From Pseudidiomarina piscicola (GTDB lineage: Bacteria > Pseudomonadota > Gammaproteobacteria > Enterobacterales > Alteromonadaceae): DNA of 64,000 nucleotides. The stretch covers positions 1-64,000 of the forward strand of contig NZ_CADCXY010000006.1 in NCBI RefSeq assembly GCF_902806985.1, written 5' to 3'. Numbering within the stretch: the stretch's first letter is position 1; each line of letters opens with the position of its first letter. The position numbers were made by a program, and so were the translations under genes. The notes beneath the pieces are model-generated. The model ran no database searches. It had not been told where the DNA came from and saw only the letters and a list, made by a program, of their open reading frames with translations. Below are positions 36,631-44,707 of this stretch, in pieces.

Positions 36631-39333
36631 TCAGAAACTATAACGAACTTTTAGATACAACTGACGACCCAGCAGATCGTAGGTCATGGTGTCAGTATTT
36701 GCATCAGTCCAGCTCTGAATGAACGGCGGTTCCTTGTCGAGCAGGTTATTGACGCCCGCTGTAACACTGAGGTTCGTGTTCATGAAGTACGTACCTTGCA
36801 CATTATGATAGAACACGCTTGGTGCTTGGTCGCCGATATCACCAGGTGAGGCATTGATGTCATCTGCACCACCGATATATTGCACGCTGTAGTGAACACG
36901 CCAGTCGTCACGCGCAAAGGTCGCGTTGGCATTAGAGCGCCAGTTAGTGTAGCTACCGCGACCGCCAGTAATGTAGCCGGCGTACTCGATTTCAGCAGCT
37001 CCAGCAAATGGTGCGAAAGTGTACTCGTCCAGATAGCTTACGTTCCAGCTAAAGTCGCTTGCCCAACCCGCAATTTCCGTTTTATAGAATAATGCGGCAT
37101 CAATACCAGAGACATTTTCTGTTGCTGCGTTTGTCGGTTGTGCTGACAAATAGTTAATGTCACCGGTGAGTGAGTCACGGGTAAAGTGTTCGGCACTACA
37201 GAACTGATGCGATAGGTTGTCAGAGTTGTAGCAAACCGAAAGCTTGGTCGATCCTGGAATGCGCTGGATGGCGTTCTCAATATCGATATTGTAATAGTCG
37301 ACTGTCAGTTGCAGGTTCTCAACGAAGTTGACATCCCAAACCACACCAGCGGTGAAAGTATCTGCATCTTCAGGTTTTAAGTCTGGGTTACCGCCCACTG
37401 TGGTCAGCACGGTTGCGCCGAATTGCGTATAACCCGCAGGTAAGCCGTCGGCTTGGCAGTTTGCCGCAACAGTAGGGTTTGCACCTGGTTGGTCCCATCC
37501 ATCACATGGATCTGTGGTGGTTAAGTTACCTTCCGCCACGCCACCGAATAGCTCCGGAATGTTAGGAATACGGAATGCGGTTGATTTCGTTGCACGTAAT
37601 TTTAAAGCATCAGACACCTGCCAGTGAAGGCTCGCTTTGTAGTTACCATCGCTTCCGAAGGTATCATAGTCGCTGTAACGATAGGCTAAATCTAGGCTTA
37701 GAGATTTTGCGAAGTCTTCGTCAGCAAGGATTGGTAAAGATGTTTCGGCGTACACTTCGTTAACGGTATAGCTACCTTCAATCGGGTCGGCTTGGTTGGT
37801 GTTCATAATGCCTGCAGCGATTGAGGAGTCAGGATGACGCCAGCCTTTTTCTTTCCGGTGTTCTACGCCAAACGCTACCGGGACCCAGCCTGCAGGGAGA
37901 TCAAACAGGTCCCCGGTAATGTTTGCCGTAAGTGAACGTTGCTCGTTGCCGCCATTATCAGTGGTGCGGAACATGATGTGGTCCAGCGCTTCTTGCGACA
38001 GATCGCCGTAGCCAAGCAGGTCAATACATGGGATACCATTAGAACCACAAGTATCGGCGTCTAGCCCTTGACCAAGTCGCTGCATGTTCACAATGTTCGT
38101 CATACCATCAATGGCGGTATTGCGACCGTAATTGTAAGCGACTTCCCAGTTCCAGCCGTCACCAATAAAACCACTTGCGCCAACAACTGTACGGAAGGTG
38201 TTGACGTCTTGGAAGAATATACGTGGTCCACCTTCCAGTAAGCGGCGACCGTCTAAACGAATGGCCTCACCAGTTGGATTGGTCGGGTGGTCAGCGGCAA
38301 ATTCAATACCGCGCACGGTGCCAGGGGTGGCAAGCTGCTCGGAAGTACGGTTATTAAAAAGAAATTCGGTAAATACCGTAGTATCAGCAGAGAGTTGATA
38401 ATCAGCAAAGGCTGACACGTTCCAGTTGGTAATTGGGTTAACGGCATTTAGATAGGGGAAAAATGCAAAGTTATGCTTAGCGCTATCATAGCTTTCGTAA
38501 GAGTCACCATCCCCGTTAGGGTCTTGGTTAAAGTTGATACGGTCGCCTGCGTTGGGCCCAGATAAGATCGTCGCACGTCCACCAATGGTGCTTGAGCTAC
38601 CGAAGCAGTCGAGTTGACCTGGAGTACTTTCAGCCAATGCACAGCCAGCCTGGTCGGCCATGTTAATTTCATCAGAAGAGCGATAGCCGACAGTTGCCAT
38701 GATGCGGCCTTTGTCGCTGCTCGTGCCGATGATCATATTGACGCTGCGATCTTGTCCTTCGCCTTCGTCTGTTGAGCCAACACGACCTTCAATGGTGAAA
38801 CCGTCGAAGCTTTTTTTGGTGATGATATTAACCACGCCCGCGACCGCATCGGCACCGTAAATGGCTGAAGCGCCGTCTTTCAAAACTTCCATGCGTTGAA
38901 TCATTTCAACGGGAATCATGTTCAAGTCAACAGAGCTGTTGGCACCGGTACCGCCATTCACGATACGACGACCGTTAAGCAATACCAAGGTACGATTTAT
39001 ACCTAAGCCTCGAAGGTTAACCTGAGCTGTACCGTAGCCATTGCCGGTCCAATACGCATTACTTTGGTTACCAGCAAAGCCAGCAGAAGCCGACATTTTT
39101 TGAAGAATCATAGAGACTGAAGTCATACCTGAAACTTCAATATCTTCAGCCGTAAAAACCTGAACTGGTGCAGCGCTTTCGGCTTCGGCGCGTTTAATGC
39201 GCGAGCCGGTTACGGTAATTCGCTCTGCTGCCGCTTCGGCTTCAGCTTCACCTGATTGCGCGAACGCTGATGGAGCGCCCAAAAAGCTTGCTGAAACACC
39301 AATTGCGACGGTGGAGAGTAGTAATTTCTTCAT
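36631..39333 (-). CDS. TonB-dependent receptor next to PepSY reductase genes
   Basis: About 900 residues from ATG 39333 (AGGGTGA upstream); in-frame ATGs at 39348 and 39357 are less likely. It has a signal peptide (MKKLLLSTVAIGVSASFLGA), a TonB-box-like ERITVTGSRIKR, and a plug with VNLRGLGINRTLVLLNGRR and VLKDGASAIYGADAVAGVVN. A long barrel ends in Phe (YLKVRYSF). The plug type is common in Alteromonadales receptors for varied substrates. The two downstream PepSY genes, one with a ferredoxin reductase, suggest a metal complex such as a ferric chelate, but no clear Fur box was found upstream. Confidence 0.9.
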   Translation of the reverse strand: MKKLLLSTVAIGVSASFLGAPSAFAQSGEAEAEAAAERITVTGSRIKRAEAESAAPVQVFTAEDIEVSGMTSVSMILQKMSASAGFAGNQSNAYWTGNGYGTAQVNLRGLGINRTLVLLNGRRIVNGGTGANSSVDLNMIPVEMIQRMEVLKDGASAIYGADAVAGVVNIITKKSFDGFTIEGRVGSTDEGEGQDRSVNMIIGTSSDKGRIMATVGYRSSDEINMADQAGCALAESTPGQLDCFGSSSTIGGRATILSGPNAGDRINFNQDPNGDGDSYESYDSAKHNFAFFPYLNAVNPITNWNVSAFADYQLSADTTVFTEFLFNNRTSEQLATPGTVRGIEFAADHPTNPTGEAIRLDGRRLLEGGPRIFFQDVNTFRTVVGASGFIGDGWNWEVAYNYGRNTAIDGMTNIVNMQRLGQGLDADTCGSNGIPCIDLLGYGDLSQEALDHIMFRTTDNGGNEQRSLTANITGDLFDLPAGWVPVAFGVEHRKEKGWRHPDSSIAAGIMNTNQADPIEGSYTVNEVYAETSLPILADEDFAKSLSLDLAYRYSDYDTFGSDGNYKASLHWQVSDALKLRATKSTAFRIPNIPELFGGVAEGNLTTTDPCDGWDQPGANPTVAANCQADGLPAGYTQFGATVLTTVGGNPDLKPEDADTFTAGVVWDVNFVENLQLTVDYYNIDIENAIQRIPGSTKLSVCYNSDNLSHQFCSAEHFTRDSLTGDINYLSAQPTNAATENVSGIDAALFYKTEIAGWASDFSWNVSYLDEYTFAPFAGAAEIEYAGYITGGRGSYTNWRSNANATFARDDWRVHYSVQYIGGADDINASPGDIGDQAPSVFYHNVQGTYFMNTNLSVTAGVNNLLDKEPPFIQSWTDANTDTMTYDLLGRQLYLKVRYSF

Positions 39334-39672
39334 CTTGTCACCCTGCATATTTATCATAGTTATAGTTTATGTATTCGTTTCCGAATTGCGTTTCCGAGTG
39401 TACTCGAATAACTTGTTTATACAACTCTTACAATAGAAGTTTTTTTTCCGGAGTAAAGGCATAAGGAAATGAAAGTTGTATAAGGAAAGCACGATATCTA
39501 GGGCTTTGCAGGGGTTGTATAGTCAAGGGGCTGCCATTCCAAAACGCGTCAAACAGTTAGTGTGGCGCGATAAAATGACTAATGTTGAGCGATAAAAAAA
39601 AGTTGTAGAAAAACAAAGAAACCCTTTAAAGGTGCATCATAAATATGTCTTATAAACGCAAGATAATGCATC
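39334..39672. other. 339-bp intergenic region upstream of the TonB receptor
   Basis: This A+T-rich stretch should contain the receptor's promoter, on the minus strand, and the 3' end of the glycosyltransferase transcript. Candidate -10-like boxes (TATAAC, TATAAA) are present, but none has a convincing -35 partner. No GATAAT-type Fur box, small gene or RNA was recognised. Confidence 0.4.
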
Positions 39673-40716
39673 TCAAGCAGGGTTCTTATCATGAAAAACC
39701 AGCTTCTTTTGTAGTCGGTAGCTGAGCAAGAAAACAATCACTTCCGCGCCAGGTTTGCCGATAAAAGGTGAGACGCCGAGCAGGAGTAAGCCTTTGGTCA
39801 GTAGGTAGTTAATACCTACGAGCGTCGCTGCGAGCAAGCTATAGTGGGTGGCATCGCGGGCTAAAGAACCGCCACGACCGAACACCCACTGCCGGTTCAT
39901 ACTGAAATTAAAAACACCGGAGCAAAGCCGAGCGACTGCGATGGCTGCCAGTATTTCTCCGGTGAAGCCATAAATTAGTGCAAATAAGCCATAGTCGAGC
40001 CCCGCGGATGCAATGCCGACACCTGAGAACTTTAAAAACTTACTGTAGATTTTAATTGAGTCTTGTAAGGGCTTAAAGTGGCTACTTTTGTTGCCCTTTT
40101 CGTACACAGTGGTGATGCTTTTATTGCGAAAATCTAATTGGTTGCGCTTGGCAATGATCAGCATGTCGAGTTCAAACTCGTACCTATTGCTTGGTGTGTC
40201 GATTAACTCAGGTAACAGTGACGCAGGTACGCCCCGCAAACCGGTTTGCGTGTCTGGAATGTTGATTCGCAACCCCAAACGAAAGGTATAACGGGCAAAC
40301 GTGTTGCCAAACCATGAGCGAAACGGAATATCTTTGGCGCTAAAGTCACGGCAGCCTAACCATAAAGCTTCAGGCTCTGTGATGAAAGCTTGTGCGAGGG
40401 CAAGAATATCTTTCGGTAAATGTTGACCGTCAGCGTCTGCGGTAATGGCACCGCACTGTGGGCCAACATGTTTTTGTATCCAACTAAACCCACTTTTTAA
40501 TGCCGCACCTTTGCCTTGGTTGTGCTCATGGTGCAAAACCTCGACGTTAGGGAGCGCTTGAAGTTCGGTAAATAGCGAGCGCGAGTCACTGCCATCGTTT
40601 ACGACAACAATTTGCTGATCATTCGTGGTTTGCTCGCGCAGAGTTTGCACCAATTGCGTAAGACGATGATCTGGATTATATGCGGGTATAACGATAGCAG
40701 GCTGGCAGTTGGCCAA
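39673..40716 (-). CDS. GT2 glycosyltransferase fused to a GtrA-like membrane domain
   Basis: About 347 residues from TTG 40716, which has an AGAGAGGA ribosome binding site four bases upstream. The frame is open to 40764, but that start lacks one. The N-terminal ~220 residues are a dolichyl-phosphate-mannose-synthase-like GT2 domain: AIVIPAYNPDHRL, VVVNDGSDSRS, HNQGKGAALKSGF, the metal-binding ADADGQH, and DTQTGLRG. The C-terminal ~120 residues form four helices of the GtrA type (FSMNRQWVFGRGG). Such enzymes charge undecaprenyl phosphate with a sugar, and GtrA domains help flip it across the membrane. The two functions are usually encoded by separate genes. Confidence 0.87.
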   Translation of the reverse strand: MANCQPAIVIPAYNPDHRLTQLVQTLREQTTNDQQIVVVNDGSDSRSLFTELQALPNVEVLHHEHNQGKGAALKSGFSWIQKHVGPQCGAITADADGQHLPKDILALAQAFITEPEALWLGCRDFSAKDIPFRSWFGNTFARYTFRLGLRINIPDTQTGLRGVPASLLPELIDTPSNRYEFELDMLIIAKRNQLDFRNKSITTVYEKGNKSSHFKPLQDSIKIYSKFLKFSGVGIASAGLDYGLFALIYGFTGEILAAIAVARLCSGVFNFSMNRQWVFGRGGSLARDATHYSLLAATLVGINYLLTKGLLLLGVSPFIGKPGAEVIVFLLSYRLQKKLVFHDKNPA

Positions 40717-40871
40717 AATTTCCTCTCTAAGCAATTCAAATACCGGTAAATACCATGATAACAAAGGCTATAAACAGTAAGACAGAATATATCACGGCAC
40801 ACAAGAAAAAATTTTTGAATTGTGAGAAGAAAACTGAAAATAAGTGTGGTTATTAAAAAGCCGGTCGAGGG

Positions 40872-41177
40872 CTAGCGGTTATTTCCGTTATCGCCATTAT
40901 CGCCGTTATCTTTTTTCTTTTTGTCCTTATCTTTGGTGTCTTTCTCTTTATCTTCAGTGTTCGATTTCAATGCCGCCCTTTGTGCTTCGCGCTCAGCTTT
41001 CATTGCTTCGTGTTCAGCTTTCATCTTCGCGCGCAGATCTTCTTTACGCTGTTCGGCTTTGTCTTTGGAATCTTCAGCTTGCTGTTGGCCTTGGGTAGCG
41101 TTTTGGCTTTGCGCTGAAGCAGCCAGCGGCATCAGCAGCGCGATACCAAAAATTAATAGGGTGATTAAACGGTTCAT
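40872..41177 (-). CDS. Small exported, highly charged helical protein of unknown function
   Basis: 101 residues from ATG 41177, preceded by AGGAGGTCCT. The signal peptide (MNRLITLLIFGIALLMPLAASA) is followed by an almost wholly charged, probably helical region (SKDKAEQRKEDLRAKMKAEH) and a Lys/Asp/Asn tail with three DNG/NGD repeats. Low-complexity sequence prevents family assignment. It stands alone, divergent from the mini-WYL gene. Confidence 0.7.
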   Translation of the reverse strand: MNRLITLLIFGIALLMPLAASAQSQNATQGQQQAEDSKDKAEQRKEDLRAKMKAEHEAMKAEREAQRAALKSNTEDKEKDTKDKDKKKKDNGDNGDNGNNR

Positions 41178-41313
41178 AGGACCTCCTGATCGCTCATACA
41201 TGTGCAGAGTAAAACATCATCTATGGGTCGATTGTACGCCAGAACGAAGACTTTTGCTTATTAATTCGACAAGCTGGGGGTAAGTTTGCGACTATTTTAC
41301 AAAATTAACACGC

Positions 41314-41332
41314 TGCGACATAGCATGTCGCA
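41314..41332. promoter_or_regulatory. Perfect palindrome overlapping a promoter, candidate operator of the mini-WYL gene
   Basis: TGCGACA-TAGCA-TGTCGCA is a perfect 7-bp inverted repeat with a 5-base spacer. Its left arm supplies a -35-like GCGACA, and TATAGT at 41340-41345 is a good -10 box, about 19 bases away. The ATG of the regulator follows at 41388. A dimeric protein bound here would block the promoter, so autoregulation is a reasonable inference. Confidence 0.5.
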
Positions 41333-41387
41333 TTGGGAGTATAGTCTTTCACAAAGCCGAAACTGAATTAAGAAAGGGAGTTCAGTA

Positions 41388-41927
41388 ATGCAAACGGTTT
41401 TACGCTACCTGTTAATGCTGCGGCATGTACCAAAGCAGCCACAAAAAATTGATGTTAACACCTTACGCGAGCGACTTGCTGAACACGGTGTTGATGTGAG
41501 TATTCGCACTATACAGCGCAACCTCGTTGAGCTTTCTGAAGTGTTTCCGTTGACCACTGATGAGCGCTGCAAGCCTTATGGCTGGAGTCTGTTGCCCGAC
41601 ACGCCACTGTTGCCGCTAATTTCCTCTACTCAAATGCAACGTATTGCGGAAGCTCGCGATGCCGCATTGGCCGGCCCCGCTACCATCGAATTACGTTGTG
41701 TGGCTGAGATAAAAGAGCAACTTGAGGCCTTCCCACTCAACGATAGCCAGCAGCTTAGAACCGAAGGCGATAGCTTAAGGCTCACGGCGCAGGCGGAACT
41801 AACCGATGAGTTGATCGTGTGGTTGCTAAGTTACGGAGGGCAAGTTGAGGTTTTAGCGCCAACGGAGCTTAGAACCAAAGTGGCCGAGCAAGCAGCTCTC
41901 ATGTATCGCTATTACCGAAGTTCATAG
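41388..41927 (+). CDS. Short WYL-family regulator lacking the WYL core (HTH plus WCX-like tail)
   Basis: 179 residues with an AAAGGGAG ribosome binding site. The N-terminus is a winged helix-turn-helix like that of the WYL protein at 33079 (DVNTLRERLAEHGVDVSIRT followed by IQRNLVELSEVFPL). The C-terminus resembles the WCX dimerisation region (LTDELIVWLLSYGGQVEVLA). The ~100-residue WYL ligand domain between them is missing, replaced by a short linker, though the frame is intact. It probably represses from the palindrome in its promoter. It converges with ogt, and the coding ends overlap by 29 bases. Confidence 0.75.
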   Translation: MQTVLRYLLMLRHVPKQPQKIDVNTLRERLAEHGVDVSIRTIQRNLVELSEVFPLTTDERCKPYGWSLLPDTPLLPLISSTQMQRIAEARDAALAGPATIELRCVAEIKEQLEAFPLNDSQQLRTEGDSLRLTAQAELTDELIVWLLSYGGQVEVLAPTELRTKVAEQAALMYRYYRSS

Positions 41928-42399
41928 CAAACTGTGGTGGCCAACATCCCTCCAACCGTAATAACTTTTCTTTTTTATCCAAGCCCCCAGCATAGCCTGT
42001 TAAGGTTCTATTAACGCCGATGACACGATGGCAGGGAATGATGATGCCAATGGGATTCTTGCTGTTTGCCATTCCCACGGCTCGCACTCCTTTAGGATTA
42101 CCGATAGTGTTGGCAATGTCGCCATAGCTTACCAATTTGCCATAGGGGATGGCTTCTAAGCTTCGCCAAACTTTACGTTGAAATTCTGTGCCTTGCGGCC
42201 GTAACGGTAGTTTAAAGTGCTCACGATGGCCGGCGAAGTAGTCGCTAAGCTGCTGTACCGCTTCATTCAACACGTTGCATTCGCGGGCAGTGTTCAAGTT
42301 AGGTTGGCCGAACGCCACACGCGTGATTGCTTCACCGTCGCTATCGATAGTGACCGTGCCTAATTGAGTTTCGATACTTGCTTGATAAATTGTGTTCAT
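41899..42399 (-). CDS. ogt: Methylated-DNA--protein-cysteine methyltransferase
   Basis: 166 residues. The suicide cysteine is Cys123 in IIPCHRVIG, preceded by the DNA-binding helix region (SYGDIANTIGNPKGVRAVGM) and followed by the family's GYAGGLDKKEKLLRLEG. It transfers alkyl groups from O6-methylguanine or O4-methylthymine to itself. The size and short N-terminal domain fit Ogt-type enzymes without an Ada domain. It is divergent from the Nramp-like gene, whose start lies about 50 bases away. Confidence 0.94.
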   Translation of the reverse strand: MNTIYQASIETQLGTVTIDSDGEAITRVAFGQPNLNTARECNVLNEAVQQLSDYFAGHREHFKLPLRPQGTEFQRKVWRSLEAIPYGKLVSYGDIANTIGNPKGVRAVGMANSKNPIGIIIPCHRVIGVNRTLTGYAGGLDKKEKLLRLEGCWPPQFAMNFGNSDT

Positions 42400-42447
42400 G
42401 GTATTGATTTAGCACACCCAGCCAGTGATAGCCAGAGAGTAACACTT

Positions 42448-43659
42448 ATGTTTAGTAAGCTTAAAAATCTTAGCTTTGGTCCTGCGACCCTTGTCGCGGC
42501 AGCCTTTATTGGTCCAGGAACTGTAGTGACCGCAAGCCTCGCGGGCGCCAACTTCGGTTATGCATTGCTGTGGGCTTTGGTTTTCTCAGTTATTGCCACC
42601 ATGATTTTGCAAGAAATGGCCGCGCGGTTGGGGGTGGTAACCCAACAGGGGTTAGGTGAGGCGATCCGTTCTCAGTTGCAAAACCCTTTTATAAAATGGT
42701 TCTCTATTGCGCTTGTGCTAGGTGCAGTGGTGATCGGTAATAGTGTCTACCAAGGAGGAAACTTAAGCGGTGCAAGCCTTGGTATGGCAGGTGTTATTGG
42801 TGAACATGCTGCTTGGTTACCCTTGGTGTTAGGAATGCTAGCGGCGGGGCTGTTATGGAATGGTAGTTATCGTTTATTAGAGCGGGTGTTGATTGGTTTG
42901 GTGTTGATTATGAGCCTAGCCTTTGTCGCGACCTTTTTAATTGCGCAGCCCGATTGGTCGGCGTTCTTTAGAGGTATGTTGGTGCCGAGCTTACCTGTGG
43001 GATCATTACTGACGGTGGTCGCTTTGATTGGCACCACGGTGGTGCCCTATAACCTATTCTTGCATGCCGCTAGTTCAGCTCAGAAATGGCAAAGTGCCGA
43101 GCAGTTGCCGCAAGCTCGTGGCGATTTGCTGGTATCGATTCCGTTGGGCGGCTTAATTTCAATTGCGATTGTGTCTACTGCGGCGGCGGCATTTTTTGGT
43201 CAGGCGGTGAGCCTCGAAGGAGCTGCCGACTTAAGCGAGTCATTGCGACCACTGGCCGGTGATGGTGCCACATGGTTAATGGCCATCGGTCTGTTTGCGG
43301 CCGGCTTATCGTCGTCTCTTACGGCCCCGTTAGCCTCAGCTTATGCACTGAGCGGTATTCTTGGTTACGGTGGTGACTTACGTAGTTTGCCGTTTCGCCT
43401 AACTTGGCTGGCAATTATCGGTATCGGTGTTTGTATTGCGTCGCTGGGTCTAAAGCCCGTCAGCGTTATTTGGTTTGCACAGGTTGCGAATGGCTTATTG
43501 TTACCGATTATGGCGTTATTTTTAGTTTGGGCCTGTAACCACAAAATGATGGGTAACTATCGTAATTCGCTAAAACAAAACCTGCTGGCGGCTGTCGTGG
43601 TGCTGGTGGCTATTGGTTTAGGCTTACGCAGTATTGGCGCGGCGCTTCAATGGTGGTGA
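42448..43659 (+). CDS. Nramp-family membrane transporter with non-canonical metal-site motifs
   Basis: About 403 residues from ATG 42448; the open frame from 42364 runs into ogt and is not needed. There are about eleven hydrophobic helices. Helix 1 reads AAFIGPGTVVTASLAGANFG and helix 6 reads IGTTVVPYNLFLHAAS, which place it in the Nramp family. The canonical ion-binding DPGN of helix 1 is GPGT here (residues 22-25), and the helix 6 motif MPH is VPY (199-201). The usual Mn/Fe ligands are therefore absent, and the substrate is uncertain. Calling it MntH would be misleading. Confidence 0.85.
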   Translation: MFSKLKNLSFGPATLVAAAFIGPGTVVTASLAGANFGYALLWALVFSVIATMILQEMAARLGVVTQQGLGEAIRSQLQNPFIKWFSIALVLGAVVIGNSVYQGGNLSGASLGMAGVIGEHAAWLPLVLGMLAAGLLWNGSYRLLERVLIGLVLIMSLAFVATFLIAQPDWSAFFRGMLVPSLPVGSLLTVVALIGTTVVPYNLFLHAASSAQKWQSAEQLPQARGDLLVSIPLGGLISIAIVSTAAAAFFGQAVSLEGAADLSESLRPLAGDGATWLMAIGLFAAGLSSSLTAPLASAYALSGILGYGGDLRSLPFRLTWLAIIGIGVCIASLGLKPVSVIWFAQVANGLLLPIMALFLVWACNHKMMGNYRNSLKQNLLAAVVVLVAIGLGLRSIGAALQWW

Positions 43660-43660
43660 G

Positions 43661-44638
43661 TTAGCTACCAAACTGTAATTCAAGCTCGAGGCCCACTAAC
43701 CAACGTGGTTGTCGGCGTTCGGCTTGGGTTTCACGAGGCCAATGAAGGCCAACCCAAGTTTCAAGGTAGAACCAGTCTTTTAGTAGGCGAGAGCGATGCA
43801 AAGCGCGTAAGCCATAGTCTTGCATTGGCACATCGTGACTTGTTTCACCGTACCACCATAACTCGGCGCCGATAGCGCGTTCATGATGATAGATATAGTA
43901 AAGCTTCTCCGAGGCATGCCAGCGTAACCCCTGGGTTCGTTCGGCGACGGTGCCACGAACCCAGAACTTATTAAACCAACGTTCGCTTAGGGCGAAGTCG
44001 TGCTCAATGGTTTGTGCGACACCAAAACCATCACTATCACGCCAAAATCCGACGGTTTGTAGGTGGATCTCGCTGCGTTCATTGATAATTCCTTCGTAAC
44101 GGTAGCGGCTGCGAACGTACGGATCTAGCTTAAGACCACCACGAAAGCCGGCCCCAAACGATAAGCTATGATTTGCATGAACAACGGGGTCGAATCCTAA
44201 GCCTATCATCCATTCTTCATCCGCTTCGCTACGTTGGATAACGGTGGGCCGAGTTGTCTGCTGGTCGTTGATAAAATCGTCAAAGTCGCCACGTCCGATA
44301 ATTGCCGAAATTTTTCGTTCGGCGTGCGGTAAAATAACTTTTGCGCGAAAGCTAGAGTCGATTTTAAAGCCTCCATATTCGTCCCATTCTGGGCGAACCG
44401 TTAGGCTACCTTTGGCGTTGTTGTAATCGGCAGGGTCGATGGATTCAGTAAAAAAGGAGTCTAACCAAGCGGCGGTTGAACCGACAGTGGTTTGTAAGCC
44501 CGAGCGAATGTCTTCGAGCAGCTCTTCAGAGTCATCCTGCTCGCTTTGTTGCGCGGCAATACTCGGACTCACGCCCAGCACGAACAACGCAAACGTAAGC
44601 CACTTCAAAAGTTGGTATAAGCACAACTGACAGCGCAT
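43661..44638 (-). CDS. Predicted outer-membrane beta-barrel protein, unknown function
   Basis: 325 residues. The signal peptide (LLKWLTFALFVLGVSPSIAA) is followed by an acidic helical stretch (SEQDDSEELLEDIRSGLQT). After it come alternating hydrophobic/polar strands with many Trp and Tyr and paired Arg, ending in VGLELELQFGS. This pattern suggests an outer-membrane barrel of about ten or more strands. No known family is recognised with certainty. Its ribosome binding site is enclosed in the long inverted repeat at 44640-44687. It follows maeA on the same strand, 69 bases behind it. Confidence 0.75.
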   Translation of the reverse strand: MRCQLCLYQLLKWLTFALFVLGVSPSIAAQQSEQDDSEELLEDIRSGLQTTVGSTAAWLDSFFTESIDPADYNNAKGSLTVRPEWDEYGGFKIDSSFRAKVILPHAERKISAIIGRGDFDDFINDQQTTRPTVIQRSEADEEWMIGLGFDPVVHANHSLSFGAGFRGGLKLDPYVRSRYRYEGIINERSEIHLQTVGFWRDSDGFGVAQTIEHDFALSERWFNKFWVRGTVAERTQGLRWHASEKLYYIYHHERAIGAELWWYGETSHDVPMQDYGLRALHRSRLLKDWFYLETWVGLHWPRETQAERRQPRWLVGLELELQFGS

Positions 44639-44639
44639 G

Positions 44640-44687
44640 ACGCAAACTCCTTATTGAGCATATGCTCAACATACAAGGAATTTGCGT
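44640..44687 (-). promoter_or_regulatory. Long inverted repeat sequestering the ribosome binding site of the outer-membrane protein gene
   Basis: On the minus strand ACGCAAATTCCTT (44687-44675) can pair with AAGGAGTTTGCGT (44652-44640) over 13 bp with one G-U pair. Between them lies the perfect palindrome TTGAGCATATGCTCAA (44669-44654). The AAGGAG ribosome binding site is inside the outer stem, which ends two bases before the ATG. There is no U-tract, so it is not a standard terminator of maeA. It may control translation, or the inner palindrome may be a protein-binding site. Confidence 0.65.
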
Positions 44688-44707
44688 ACTTCTCCAGTTA
44701 AGCAAAG

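Noticed and set aside
39340-39440. Fur box upstream of the TonB receptor
   Set aside because: Only scattered GATAA-like bases are found; no 19-bp inverted repeat of the Fur type could be assembled.
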